Below are positions 15,782-24,240 of a DNA stretch of 64,000 nt, one piece after another (the stretch's first letter is position 1; every line of letters begins with the position of its first letter). The position numbers were made by a program, and so were the translations under genes. The stretch lies in the NCBI GenBank assembly GCA_022800935.1, contig JAAWRH010000014.1, positions 1-64,000 on the forward strand. Reading direction: 5' to 3'. Under the pieces are notes generated by a model, which had not been told where the DNA came from, made no database searches, and worked only from the letters and a program-made list of their open reading frames with translations. Origin of the DNA: Oscillospiraceae bacterium. GTDB lineage: Bacteria > Bacillota > Clostridia > Oscillospirales > Ruminococcaceae.

Positions 15782-17050
15782 TCATTTTCCCTGGAGCAGG
15801 CAGACCGCGTGGGCCGCCATCCCCTTTTTGGTCCCCGTAAAGCCCATCCCCTCCTCGGTGGTGGCCTTTACGCTGACCTGGGATATGTCTATAGACAGCG
15901 CCCCGGCGATCCTCTCCCGCATCCGGGGGAGGTAGGGCTTGAGCTTGGGGGCCTGGGCGATGACAACCGCGTCCACATTGACGGTATGCCAGCCCTTTTC
16001 CCTCAGCAGCGCCCCCACCCTTTCCAGCAGGAGGGCGCTGTCCGCCCCTTCATAGGCGGGGTCGGAGTCCGGGAACAGCCCCCCGATATCCCCCAGGGCC
16101 GCAGCCCCCAGCAGGGCGTCCATCACCGCGTGGAGCAGCACGTCCGCGTCGGAGTGACCCAGCAGGCCCTTCTCATAGGGGATTTCCACACCCCCCAAAA
16201 TCAGCTTCCGCTTCGGGTCAAGGCGGTGGGCGTCGTAGCCGTGGCCGATTCTGACGCCGGACAGAGCGGGACAGGGAGCCGGTTCTGGCTCTGGGGCGGC
16301 TTCCTGGGGCTCCGGCGGTTCCGGTTCTGAACCCGGCGGCTCTGCCTCTGGGTCCTCGGCCTCCTCCAGGAGCAGCTCCGCCAGCTTCAGGTCCTCCCTG
16401 GTGGTGATTTTCAGGTTGCGATAGCTCCCTGGGGAGAGGAACACCCTGGTGTTTGTCATCTCGGCCAGCTGGCAGTCGTCGGTGAAATCCACCCCCCTTT
16501 CCAGGGCGGCATCCATGGCGGAGCAGTAGAGAAGCAGGTCAAAAATCTGGGGCGTCTGAGCGGCGCAGAGGGTGGAGCGGTCCACCGTTCCGGCGATCAT
16601 CCCCTCCGGCGATATTCTCTTGAGGGTATCCTTGACCGGCACGGCGGCGGCGGCGGCCCCGTGGGCCATAGCGTCTTCCATACACCGAAGAATCACCTCC
16701 CGGCTGACCAGCGGGCGGGCGCCGTCGTGGATGGCCACCAGCTTCCAGCTGTCGGTAATGGCCCGCACCCCCTGGAAAACGGAGGCCTGTCTGGTCTCCC
16801 CGCCGGTGACGATGCCGCTCACCTTATCCAGGCCGTAGTCCTCCACCATCCGCTGATAGGCCGCCGTCTGGTCGGCGCGGCAGACGACGATAATCTCCCC
16901 TATCTCCTCCAGGCTGTTAAAGGCTCGGATACTTCTCACCGCCACCGGGATTCCGGCCAGGGGGGCGGTCAGCTTGTCCATTCCCTCCATCCGCCGCCCG
17001 CTCCCGGCGCAGACGATGATTGCGGCGCAGCAAGCCTTTGACAATTCCAT
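15782..17050 (-). CDS. ispDF: Bifunctional IspD-IspF of the MEP isoprenoid pathway
   Basis: 422 aa fusion. IspD domain (about 1-228): nucleotide loop [13 protein letters not shown], then [11 protein letters not shown] and TDDCQLAE; it makes CDP-methylerythritol. IspF domain (about 267-422): [11 protein letters not shown] with the metal ligands, [31 protein letters not shown] split over its motif region and [11 protein letters not shown]; it makes the cyclodiphosphate. The domains are joined by an unusually long Glu/Pro/Ala linker (about 229-265). The missing IspE step must be encoded elsewhere. The gene leads a minus-strand cluster with DUF3343 and the desulfurase. Confidence 0.93.
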   Translation of the reverse strand: MELSKACCAAIIVCAGSGRRMEGMDKLTAPLAGIPVAVRSIRAFNSLEEIGEIIVVCRADQTAAYQRMVEDYGLDKVSGIVTGGETRQASVFQGVRAITDSWKLVAIHDGARPLVSREVILRCMEDAMAHGAAAAAVPVKDTLKRISPEGMIAGTVDRSTLCAAQTPQIFDLLLYCSAMDAALERGVDFTDDCQLAEMTNTRVFLSPGSYRNLKITTREDLKLAELLLEEAEDPEAEPPGSEPEPPEPQEAAPEPEPAPCPALSGVRIGHGYDAHRLDPKRKLILGGVEIPYEKGLLGHSDADVLLHAVMDALLGAAALGDIGGLFPDSDPAYEGADSALLLERVGALLREKGWHTVNVDAVVIAQAPKLKPYLPRMRERIAGALSIDISQVSVKATTEEGMGFTGTKKGMAAHAVCLLQGK

Positions 17051-17267
17051 TGCGAATCACTTCCTCCTCTGCTGAATTTCAAATCATCTATCCATAAGGA
17101 TACCATATCATCCGCGATAGTTCCATCCCTCCCGGTGGAGTTTTCAAAAAAGTTTTGGCGGGATTATTTTCCGGTCCAATGGAGTAAGTGGTTATTTTTC
17201 CCGGTTTTACTGCACAGAGATTCACTTTTGTTTTCGTCAGTGATTCGTATGGGACGCAAAAACCCGC

Positions 17268-17296
17268 TTGCCCTTTCCGCGGGGAAAGGGTATAAT
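17268..17296 (+). promoter_or_regulatory. Promoter with embedded inverted repeat, upstream of the barnase-like gene
   Basis: TTGCCC (17268-17273), 17-base spacer, TATAAT (17291-17296). The bases from inside the -35 to the last spacer base form a perfect inverted repeat, CCCTTTCC-GCGG-GGAAAGGG (17271-17290). Such a position suits a repressor operator. Apart from this, the 315-base gap 17051-17365 shows no gene. Confidence 0.65.
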
Positions 17297-17365
17297 GATA
17301 CCATAACAGTAAAGCCTGCGCCCGCCTTCCGGTTTGGCGGCGCATTGTATATTTGACAAAAGGAT

Positions 17366-18097
17366 GTGACCGCCTTGTTTCGCCTGGGAAAATCCAAATT
17401 ATTCCGCTTTTTCGCGGTACTGATTGCCCTTCTCACCGTCCTTCTCTCCTTTGGAGGATGTACACAGGACGAGGTAATCGACACCGCCCTCACAGTGCTG
17501 GACGCGGTGCTGTCCGATTCCGGGGAATCCTCCCCCAGTGAGCAGTCCACTCCGCCGGAGTCCGCCAACGCCCCGCCCCAGACAGAAGTTCAGCCGCCTT
17601 CGGGCAGCTCCTCCGGCCCAACCGCCTCTCCCTCGTCTGAAGCGCCGAAATCCTCGGAAATCCCCTCGTCATCTTCCTCCGTTTCTGTCTCTGAGTCCTC
17701 CTCTGTCTCCGAAAGTCCGTCCCAGGCCGTGGAGGAGGAGCACGATTCCCCCTCCGTTGAGGAGGACGGATGGTACTCCGACAGGGACAGCGTGGCCCTC
17801 TACCTCCACACCTTCGGCAAACTGCCGGGGAACTTCATCACCAAAAAGGAGGCCTCTGCCCTGGGGTGGGATTCCAAAAAGGGCAACCTCTGGGAGGTGG
17901 CGGAGGGCATGAGCATCGGAGGGGATTCCTTCGGCAACCGGGAGGGCCTGTTGCCCGCCGCCAAGGGCCGGAAATGGTATGAATGCGATATCAACTACCA
18001 GGGCGGCTACCGGGGAGCGGAGCGGATTCTCTACTCCAGCGACGGACTGGTCTACTATACCGGGGACCATTATCAAACCTATACACAATTATATTAA
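17366..18097 (+). CDS. Lipoprotein with a barnase-type ribonuclease domain
   Basis: 243 aa from GTG 17366; TTG 17375 is an equally likely start with better RBS spacing. Signal peptide with lipobox SFGGC (Cys about 32), a long Ser/Pro/Glu-rich linker (about 45-130) and a C-terminal domain aligned without gaps to B. amyloliquefaciens barnase. The catalytic set K27, R59, E73, R83, R87 and H102 of barnase corresponds to K160, R192, E206, R216, R220 and H235, a constant offset of 133, so an active guanyl-preferring RNase is expected at the cell surface. No barstar gene lies nearby; the next gene is an AadE-like nucleotidyltransferase 45 bases downstream. Confidence 0.88.
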   Translation: MTALFRLGKSKLFRFFAVLIALLTVLLSFGGCTQDEVIDTALTVLDAVLSDSGESSPSEQSTPPESANAPPQTEVQPPSGSSSGPTASPSSEAPKSSEIPSSSSSVSVSESSSVSESPSQAVEEEHDSPSVEEDGWYSDRDSVALYLHTFGKLPGNFITKKEASALGWDSKKGNLWEVAEGMSIGGDSFGNREGLLPAAKGRKWYECDINYQGGYRGAERILYSSDGLVYYTGDHYQTYTQLY

Positions 18098-18142
18098 CGG
18101 CGGCGGCCCCTGCCGGGGCCGGGCCAAAAGAGGTGCCAAAAT

Positions 18143-18994
18143 ATGCGTACAGAACAGGAGATGTACTCCCTTATTCTGGATTTTGCCCAAAGCGACCAGC
18201 GTATCCGCCTTGTGGGGATGGAGGGCTCCCGGACCAACATCCACATCCCCAGGGATTCCTTTCAGGATTACGATATTTCCTTTCTGGTGACAGATATGGA
18301 TTCCTTCCGCCGGGACGACGGCTGGCTGGACGCGTTCGGCCAGCGGCTTCTGCTGCAAAAACCAGAGGACATGGAGCTGTATCCGCCGGAGCTGGGCAAC
18401 TGGTTCTCCTACCTGATGCTGTTTGAGGACGGCAACAAGCTGGATCTGACCCTCATCCCCCTGGAGGAGCTGGACCTTTACCTTGCCAGCGACAAGCTGC
18501 TGAAAATCCTGCTGGACAAGGATGGCCGCGTCCCCGATCCCCCCATCCCCACCGACCGGGATTACTGGATAAAAAAGCCCTCTCCCCGCTCCTTTGATGA
18601 CTGCTGCAACGAATTCTGGTTCCTGACCACCTATGTGGCCAAGGGCCTCTGCCGGAAGGAGATTCTCTTTGCAGCGGAGTACCTGGAGGAGCGGCTCCGG
18701 CCAGAGCTGCTGCGGATGCTGGGCTGGATTGTGGGAACCCGGACGGATTTTTCATGCAGTGTGGGGAAGAGCTGCAAATTCCTCAAGGGCTTTATCGAGC
18801 CGGAGCTGTGGGAGGCACTGCTGACCACCTACCAGAACGGCAGCTATGAGGCCATGTGGGAATCCCTCTGGACCTGCATCCGCCTGTTCCGGGACTCCTC
18901 CCAGAAGATAGCCAGGTTCCTGAGCTGTCCCTACCCCAACTACGACAAAAAGGTCTCCGGCTATCTCAGACAGCTGGAGACCTCCTACCGGTGA
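18143..18994 (+). CDS. AadE/ANT(6)-like aminoglycoside 6-adenylyltransferase family protein
   Basis: 283 aa, near the usual length of the AadE family. The nucleotidyltransferase core shows VGMEGSRTN and the metal-binding DYDISF pair, then KLDLTLIP as third acidic strand; the C-terminal helical region follows. Members adenylate streptomycin, but many chromosomal homologues confer no known resistance, so substrate is open. It shares the strand and probably the promoter of the barnase-like lipoprotein gene. Confidence 0.8.
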   Translation: MRTEQEMYSLILDFAQSDQRIRLVGMEGSRTNIHIPRDSFQDYDISFLVTDMDSFRRDDGWLDAFGQRLLLQKPEDMELYPPELGNWFSYLMLFEDGNKLDLTLIPLEELDLYLASDKLLKILLDKDGRVPDPPIPTDRDYWIKKPSPRSFDDCCNEFWFLTTYVAKGLCRKEILFAAEYLEERLRPELLRMLGWIVGTRTDFSCSVGKSCKFLKGFIEPELWEALLTTYQNGSYEAMWESLWTCIRLFRDSSQKIARFLSCPYPNYDKKVSGYLRQLETSYR

Positions 18995-19034
18995 CAGTCC
19001 GTTACTTTATGTCCCGGTCGATGGATTCCTTTTT

Positions 19035-19056
19035 TGCGGCGGGTTTCTCCGCCGCA
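19035..19056 (+). terminator. Terminator after the AadE-like gene
   Basis: Stem TGCGGCGG-GTTTCT-CCGCCGCA followed by CCTTTATTTT, just before the convergent transporter ATPase gene ends. Confidence 0.65.
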
Positions 19057-19071
19057 CCTTTATTTTACAGC

Positions 19072-19809
19072 TTACAGCACCTTACTTAAAAATTCAACCG
19101 TCCTGGGGTTTTTGGGGTTCCCAAAAAGCTGCTCCGGCGTCCCCTGCTCAGCGATAACGCCGCCGTCCATAAACAGCACCCTGTCGCTCACCTCCTTGGC
19201 AAACCCCATCTCATGGGTGACAACCACCGTCGTCATTCCCGAACCAGCCAGAGACTTCATCACATCCAGCACATCCTTGACCATTTCCGGGTCCAGGGCG
19301 CTGGTGGGCTCGTCAAAGAGAATGACCTCCGGCTCCATGGCCAGGGCCCGGACAATGGCCAGCCGCTGCTTCTGCCCGCCGGACAGCCTGCCGGGAAATT
19401 CCCTTGCTTTGTCCTGCAAGCCCACCTGTCGCAGCAGCTCCATGGCCTTTTCCTCGGCGGCGGCTTTGGGAATCTTTTTTTCCAGCATCGGGGCGATGGT
19501 GATGTTGTCCATCACCGACAGATGGGGGAAGACGTTGAAATGCTGGAACACCATCCCCATCTTCTGCCGGTGGCGGTCGATGTCCACCTTTTTCCGGGTG
19601 ATCTCCACACCGTCGAAGAACACCTTTCCGGAGGTAGGCATCTCCAGCAGATTCAGGCACCGGAGAAAGGTGCTCTTTCCGCCGCCGGAGGGCCCGATGA
19701 TGGAGACAACCTCCCCCTCCCGAATTTCCTCTGTGATATCCTTTAAAACCTGGAGCTTGCCGAAATTCTTCACCAGGTTCTCCACACGAATCAAAGCGCG
19801 GTCAGTCAT
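19072..19809 (-). CDS. Polar amino acid ABC transporter ATP-binding protein (GlnQ family)
   Basis: 245 aa. Walker [10 protein letters not shown], signature [11 protein letters not shown], Walker [15 protein letters not shown] and H-loop VTHEMGFA, all matching the GlnQ/HisP-type importer ATPases. ATG 19809 has a full AAAGGAGG RBS and overlaps the permease stop by eight bases. It completes a binding protein-permease-ATPase operon. Confidence 0.93.
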   Translation of the reverse strand: MTDRALIRVENLVKNFGKLQVLKDITEEIREGEVVSIIGPSGGGKSTFLRCLNLLEMPTSGKVFFDGVEITRKKVDIDRHRQKMGMVFQHFNVFPHLSVMDNITIAPMLEKKIPKAAAEEKAMELLRQVGLQDKAREFPGRLSGGQKQRLAIVRALAMEPEVILFDEPTSALDPEMVKDVLDVMKSLAGSGMTTVVVTHEMGFAKEVSDRVLFMDGGVIAEQGTPEQLFGNPKNPRTVEFLSKVL

Positions 19810-20464
19810 TGCTGTGCAGCCTCCTTTCCAGCAGCCCGATAAGCCGGGACAGCGACCAGTTGAGTACAAGGTAGATCATCCCGGAGATGATAAGCGGCGG
19901 AATGGCCAGGAAGGTCGCGGACTGAACCACCTTAAAGGAGGTGGTCAGCTCGTTGACAAAGAACACCGATGCCAGGGAGGACTGCTTGATCATGGTGATA
20001 AATTCGTTGCCCAGCGCCGGGAGGATGTTCTTAATGGCCTGGGGCAGCACAATCCGGGTCATGGTGTGGGCGTCGCTCATGCCCAGGCTTTTGGCGGCCT
20101 CGGTCTGTCCAGGGTCCACGGCCTGTATCCCGGCGCGGATGACCTCGGCGATATAAGCGCTGGCGTTGAAGATCAGGGCGACCACCACACACTCGGTATC
20201 GCTCAGGGTCAGCATGGGCAGCAGTCTGGGCAGGCCAATCCAGAAAAAGTAGAGCTGGAGCAGTACCGGGGTGCCGCGGATAATCTCCACATACACATCC
20301 ACAACCCAGTTGAGAACCTTGACCTTGGAGAGCTTCAGCAGGGCGATAAGCGTCCCCAGTATGGTGCCGAAAACCACAGTGACAAGGGATATCCAAAGGG
20401 TTCCCCCCAGCCCCTGTACAAAGACCATCCCGTATTTTTCCAGGATTTTTATGATATTTTCCAT
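19802..20464 (-). CDS. Polar amino acid ABC transporter permease
   Basis: 220 aa, typical HisM/GlnP length, with about five membrane helices and the coupling-helix signature [22 protein letters not shown] (in the EAA-loop region, about 125-146). The ATG at 20464 follows a GGAGG RBS; upstream in-frame codons are non-coding. It sits between the binding protein gene and the ATPase gene. Confidence 0.92.
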   Translation of the reverse strand: MENIIKILEKYGMVFVQGLGGTLWISLVTVVFGTILGTLIALLKLSKVKVLNWVVDVYVEIIRGTPVLLQLYFFWIGLPRLLPMLTLSDTECVVVALIFNASAYIAEVIRAGIQAVDPGQTEAAKSLGMSDAHTMTRIVLPQAIKNILPALGNEFITMIKQSSLASVFFVNELTTSFKVVQSATFLAIPPLIISGMIYLVLNWSLSRLIGLLERRLHSND

Positions 20465-20505
20465 AATCGTTATGTATCCTCCGTAATATAAAGGCAGAAT
20501 AAAAT

Positions 20506-20537
20506 CTCCCGGACGCACCGCTATTGGCATCCGGGAG
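20506..20537 (-). terminator. Attenuating hairpin between binding protein and permease genes
   Basis: Minus strand: CTCCCGGA, 16-base loop, TCCGGGAG, then ATTTTATT. A partial terminator here would keep binding protein made in excess of the membrane parts, as is common in such operons. Confidence 0.55.
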
Positions 20538-20549
20538 AAAAGTATCCGG

Positions 20550-21404
20550 TTACACGCCCAGCTTGGCGGCGTACTCCTGGTACTCAGTATACCACTGGAG
20601 GTATTCGCCGGATTCCACCACTTCGTCAATCACGCTGTTTACAAGGTCCAGCAGCTCGGTTTCGCCCTTGGGGATACCTACGCGGGTGCCGGAAAACTCC
20701 TCGTCCTCCTGGAAGCGAAGATCGGTCAGCACCGTCAGGCCGGGGTTTGCCTCACAGTACAGCTTGGCGTTGGCCACCGCGCAGACAGCGGCATCCACCT
20801 TCTTCTCCGAGACCATCAGATAGCCGTCGGTGGTTGCGGAAACCCTGGCGATATCCGCCAGCTTGGAGGTGTCCATCTGGGTGGTGGCGTACAGTTCCTG
20901 GAGGGAGCCGCTCTGGCAGACAATCTTCTTGCCGTCAAAGTCGGAGAAGGCTTTATACTGGTCAGCGTCCTCCTCCCGGACCATCAGGCTGTAGCCCTCG
21001 CTGTTGGGGTTGATGTAGTAGGCCTTGCTCAGCTCCATGGCCTCGGCCCGGCTGGGCATATAGGCCAGGGCGGAGATGGCCATATCGTATTTCCCGGTGG
21101 TCACGCTGCTGAGCACCGCGGAGAACTCCAGGGGGACAATCTTCAGCTCCACGCCAAGGCGCTCGGCAATGCGCCGGGCCAGCTCGATGTCGCTGCCGAT
21201 TACCTGCTCCCCTGCAGGCTTGGAGGCGTCGATAAACTCATTGGGGGCGAAATAGGGCTCGGTGGCAACCTCCAGGTAGCCCCTTTCCTTGATGGCCTCC
21301 AGGCGGTTTTCCGCGCCGGTATTGGAGGCGGCGTTGACGGTGCATCCCGCGAGCATCGACAGGGACAGGGTGGCGGCCAGAACAATTGTCATAAACTTTT
21401 TCAT
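20550..21404 (-). CDS. Amino acid ABC transporter substrate-binding lipoprotein
   Basis: 284 aa from ATG 21404 (RBS GGAG nine bases upstream; ATG 21410 is too close to it). Lipobox SMLAGC, then a type II periplasmic-binding fold: YLEVATEPYFAPNEF, GSDIELARRIAERLG, TTGKYDMAISAL and the hinge segment KKIVCQSGSLQE. These are standard for polar amino acid binding proteins (SBP_bac_3). The ligand cannot be told; the region before it encodes a leader peptide that may reflect the regulated amino acid. Confidence 0.9.
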   Translation of the reverse strand: MKKFMTIVLAATLSLSMLAGCTVNAASNTGAENRLEAIKERGYLEVATEPYFAPNEFIDASKPAGEQVIGSDIELARRIAERLGVELKIVPLEFSAVLSSVTTGKYDMAISALAYMPSRAEAMELSKAYYINPNSEGYSLMVREEDADQYKAFSDFDGKKIVCQSGSLQELYATTQMDTSKLADIARVSATTDGYLMVSEKKVDAAVCAVANAKLYCEANPGLTVLTDLRFQEDEEFSGTRVGIPKGETELLDLVNSVIDEVVESGEYLQWYTEYQEYAAKLGV

Positions 21405-21471
21405 TATCATTATCTCCTTTTCATGTCACATCAAAATGTTTGAATGGCTTTTCATCGAATCTTTAACGGCT

Positions 21472-21549
21472 TCAATGTCGTGCGATGATGCGGCATGGAT
21501 GGAGTCTTTTGTTTGTGGGAAGGTTCAGGGATAATACAGACCGGTTCAT
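21472..21549 (-). CDS. Possible leader peptide of the amino acid transporter operon (25 aa)
   Basis: In the long leader between promoter and binding protein gene there is an AGGAGGGG RBS, then ATG 21549 and a 25-residue frame ending RLHPCRIIARH. Arg and His are concentrated near the end, with one Cys. It starts about 60 bases after the predicted transcription start. A translation-sensing attenuator is one reading; I could not identify competing hairpins with confidence. Confidence 0.4.
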   Translation of the reverse strand: MNRSVLSLNLPTNKRLHPCRIIARH

Positions 21550-21616
21550 CTTTTGGCCCCTCCTTGATTTTGTAGCGATTGACCGCACTAATACTTTACT
21601 ACGGTGAAGCAATTAT

Positions 21617-21644
21617 AGTATACCATGGATTAGGAAAAAGTCAA
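21617..21644 (-). promoter_or_regulatory. Promoter of the amino acid transporter operon
   Basis: Minus strand: TTGACT (21639-21644), 16-base spacer, TATACT (21617-21622). It gives a leader of about 200 bases before the binding protein start. Confidence 0.65.
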
Positions 21645-21716
21645 CCCCTTTTTCCAATGTGGATTTGCACAAGGATTGCAGAGAAATAGGATACTGCTTT
21701 GGCGGAAAAATACAGT

Positions 21717-21745
21717 GCGGCCGCCCCGTTTGATGGGGCGGCCGC
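21717..21745. terminator. Terminator of the GH4 gene
   Basis: Perfect 11-bp stem GCGGCCGCCCC / GGGGCGGCCGC with a 7-base loop; T6 follows on the plus strand, ACTGTATTTTT on the minus strand. Confidence 0.8.
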
Positions 21746-21767
21746 TTTTTTATGATGCTTATATGGT

Positions 21768-23141
21768 TTATCTGTAATGCTCCTGGGCGTCCTTGTTCCA
21801 CTCCTGGGCCAGCAGGTCGTCAATCACTCCCTTGGCCTGCTCATAGGAGCGGGTGCGGTGGTCGTTCATCAGATCCAGCACCAAAAGGTCCCGGTCCCCG
21901 GTGCGGTACGCCTCAATGATGTTGTTTGCCCGACTCATCCGGGGCAGTATCACGTTATCCATCAGCTTCTGGGGGAAGGCGGGCATCTTGATGCCCTCTA
22001 TCCCCCTGGCGCTTACCATGGCGGGGACTTCTACCAGCACATCGTCGGGAAGTCCGGGAATACAGCCCTTGTTCATAATGTTCAGGGTCAGACGGGTGTA
22101 GCGGTCCGCTTCCATGGCATCGATGATTTGAATATGCTGCTCATTGCTCCGCCGCAGAGGGTACTTTTCAACGATGGGGGTCCCCTTCTGCAAAATCTCC
22201 TGAATGGTATTCCGCTGCACATCCTTCTGCTCCAGATAAGCGGGCCAGACAATCTCCGAGTCAAACCCGCCGTTGGGGCCGTACCATTTCCGCTTGGTTT
22301 CAATGTCGGTGTGGTGCCACCAGGGGGAGGTACTGCGGATGGCGTCGCCGATGGGCATCAGGCCATACAGCCGGTACGCCTCCACGGCTCCGGGGGAAAG
22401 AACGTCCGGGTTGTTCTGAAAGCTGTTGAGCTTGTTATACTCCGGGCTGTTCCAGTACTCCTGGGCTTTCTCCTTGATCCACTGGTCCAGCAGCGGATAT
22501 GCGTCCTTCCCCTCGTACCGGAAGTCGGTCAGGTAAACGCAGTGGTTAAAGCCCAGGACCTCGCCAGTGACCTTTTCCACATCCAGCCCCAGGATGCGGG
22601 CAATTCCCTTGTAGCCGTTGTGTCCATGGCACACCCCCACGACGTTGGCTTTGGTGTACTTGCTGGCGTAGTAGGTTGCCTCAAAGACAGGGTTGGAGGT
22701 CTGAATCAGCAGGGCGTTGGGGCACAGCTCCTCCATATCCCTGGCAACCTCCTCGATAAAGCGAATCTGCCAGTAGGCCCCCACTCCGCCGTAGTAGCAG
22801 GAGACCCTGTCCCCGATTCCCCGGTAGTAGCCGTGGGCCTCGGCGATCTTCCTCTCCCGCTCCAGCGGACCATAGCCGCCGATTTTCACCGCGCAGATCA
22901 CGTAATCCGCCCCGTCCAGCGCTTTGCGGCGGTCCAGGTAGGTCTCAATCGGCAGCGATGCTCTAATCTCCTTTTTGTACAGCTCCGCGACCCCCTTGGC
23001 GTCGTTGAGCCGCCCCTCGTGAATGTCCACCAGCCGCAGGGTGCAGTCCTTCAGGTCCTCAATCAGCACCAGGTCCCGCACCAGCTGAAGGGTAAAGGCA
23101 GTGGAGCCCGCCCCCAGCAGTACAATCTTTTTCTGTTTCAT
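21768..23141 (-). CDS. Glycoside hydrolase family 4 (alpha-galactosidase/alpha-galacturonidase-like)
   Basis: 457 aa. GH4 enzymes use NAD+ and Mn2+ in a redox-elimination mechanism in the cytoplasm. Seen: Rossmann loop KIVLLGAGSTAFT, the QTSNPVFEATY motif, the metal-binding Cys in VVGVCHGHNG and the His in LGFNHCVYLTDF. The CHG form (rather than CNVP of phospho-glycosidases) points to unphosphorylated substrates such as alpha-galactosides or uronides. ATG 23141 has a GGGGGAT RBS. An AraC regulator lies just upstream on the same strand. Exact substrate uncertain. Confidence 0.85.
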   Translation of the reverse strand: MKQKKIVLLGAGSTAFTLQLVRDLVLIEDLKDCTLRLVDIHEGRLNDAKGVAELYKKEIRASLPIETYLDRRKALDGADYVICAVKIGGYGPLERERKIAEAHGYYRGIGDRVSCYYGGVGAYWQIRFIEEVARDMEELCPNALLIQTSNPVFEATYYASKYTKANVVGVCHGHNGYKGIARILGLDVEKVTGEVLGFNHCVYLTDFRYEGKDAYPLLDQWIKEKAQEYWNSPEYNKLNSFQNNPDVLSPGAVEAYRLYGLMPIGDAIRSTSPWWHHTDIETKRKWYGPNGGFDSEIVWPAYLEQKDVQRNTIQEILQKGTPIVEKYPLRRSNEQHIQIIDAMEADRYTRLTLNIMNKGCIPGLPDDVLVEVPAMVSARGIEGIKMPAFPQKLMDNVILPRMSRANNIIEAYRTGDRDLLVLDLMNDHRTRSYEQAKGVIDDLLAQEWNKDAQEHYR

Positions 23142-23176
23142 TGCGTCATCCCCCTGATCGTTCATTTTCTATCCGG

Positions 23177-23196
23177 TCCCGCCGTATGCGGCGGGA
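23177..23196. terminator. Short hairpin between AraC gene and GH4 gene
   Basis: Perfect stem TCCCGCCG-TATG-CGGCGGGA followed by TCTTTC on the plus strand. On the transcribed minus strand the T-tract is poor, so it may be only a partial terminator or an RNA-stabilising hairpin. Confidence 0.4.
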
Positions 23197-23290
23197 TCTT
23201 TCTATGCCTTTATTTTACCAGCATTCCCCGGAATGTAAATGGACGATCCCGTAAAAAGGATGTATATTCCCTGAACTGTTTCCCGGCGGC

Positions 23291-24181
23291 TTACCAGCAC
23301 ATCCCCTCCTCTGTCTTCCAGAGGGGCAGAAGGGAGGACGCCTCCTTCCCCTCCTTCAGCTGTTTGCGGAGGGCCGCCGGGGTAATTCCATACTGCTTTT
23401 GGAACAGCTTGCTGAAATGGTAGCGGTCGCAGAAGCCATACAGCCGGGCAATCTCATCCAGGGGCGCGGATTCCCCGCTCAGCAGCAGGGAGCGGGCCAT
23501 CTCCAGCTTTGTCTCCAGCTGATAGCGGTAAAGGGTACTCCCCGTCGCCCTTTTGAACCGGTTGGAAAGGGTGCTTTCACTGACTCCAAAATCCTCCGCC
23601 AGCCGTCCCAGGGTATCGCTTTGGGGGGAGGTTCTCAGCCGGTAGATTACCTGTTTGACCAATTCGTCCTCTACCCTTTCTGTCTGTTCGCCTGTTGAGA
23701 GGGCGTGCAGCTCATAAAAAAGGTCCTGAACCAGGGGGGACAGCTTCAGCTGGATGTTGGGGCGGTTGGAATAAAAGTGATAAATGATATTTTGAAAACA
23801 GCGGCGGATGATTCCGCTCTGCTGGCAGTGGACCACCTCCGGCACCGCCAGGGCATCGTCCCAGCTGCTCTGTTCTGGGTACTGGGTAATATGGCAATCC
23901 CCCGGCAGCGCGGAGATATGCAGAAACATCACCAAGGTATTGGGCAGGCAGCCGGAGCTTCCCCCATGCCGTCCCCCGGCGTGGAGAAAGATCATGTCGT
24001 CCTTTTGAAGGGAATAAGAGTGATGATTCTGCTCCACCTCCCAGCCTCCCTCCAGGATATAAAGGAGGTCGTGCATATCCGGCAGTATCCGGTCGGGATG
24101 AACCTGACCGCCGGAGAGCAGGTTAAAATTACAGGAAATCACCTTTCGCCTGCCATTACAGTCCAATATTTGATAATCCAT
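23291..24181 (-). CDS. AraC family transcriptional regulator of the GH4 gene
   Basis: 296 aa. N-terminal cupin-like sensing half (MHDLLYILEGGWEVEQ..., KDDMIFLHAGGRHGG) and two C-terminal HTH units (about 190-280) with SESTLSNRFKRATG and FCDRYHFSKLFQKQYGITP. By context it is expected to control the GH4 glycosidase 149 bases downstream. ATG 24181 fits the GGGGG RBS better than the GTG directly before it. Confidence 0.86.
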   Translation of the reverse strand: MDYQILDCNGRRKVISCNFNLLSGGQVHPDRILPDMHDLLYILEGGWEVEQNHHSYSLQKDDMIFLHAGGRHGGSSGCLPNTLVMFLHISALPGDCHITQYPEQSSWDDALAVPEVVHCQQSGIIRRCFQNIIYHFYSNRPNIQLKLSPLVQDLFYELHALSTGEQTERVEDELVKQVIYRLRTSPQSDTLGRLAEDFGVSESTLSNRFKRATGSTLYRYQLETKLEMARSLLLSGESAPLDEIARLYGFCDRYHFSKLFQKQYGITPAALRKQLKEGKEASSLLPLWKTEEGMCW

Positions 24182-24240
24182 CACATTTCCCCCTGCCCTT
24201 GGTTCAACTCACGCTTTTTTGTCAAAAAACTTTGCCGCGC

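Noticed and set aside
17202-17214. 13-base match CGGTTTTACTGCA also at 45167-45179, considered as an attachment core
   Set aside because: Many 13-mer pairs are expected by chance in 64 kb; flanks do not align and no integrase or tRNA is near.
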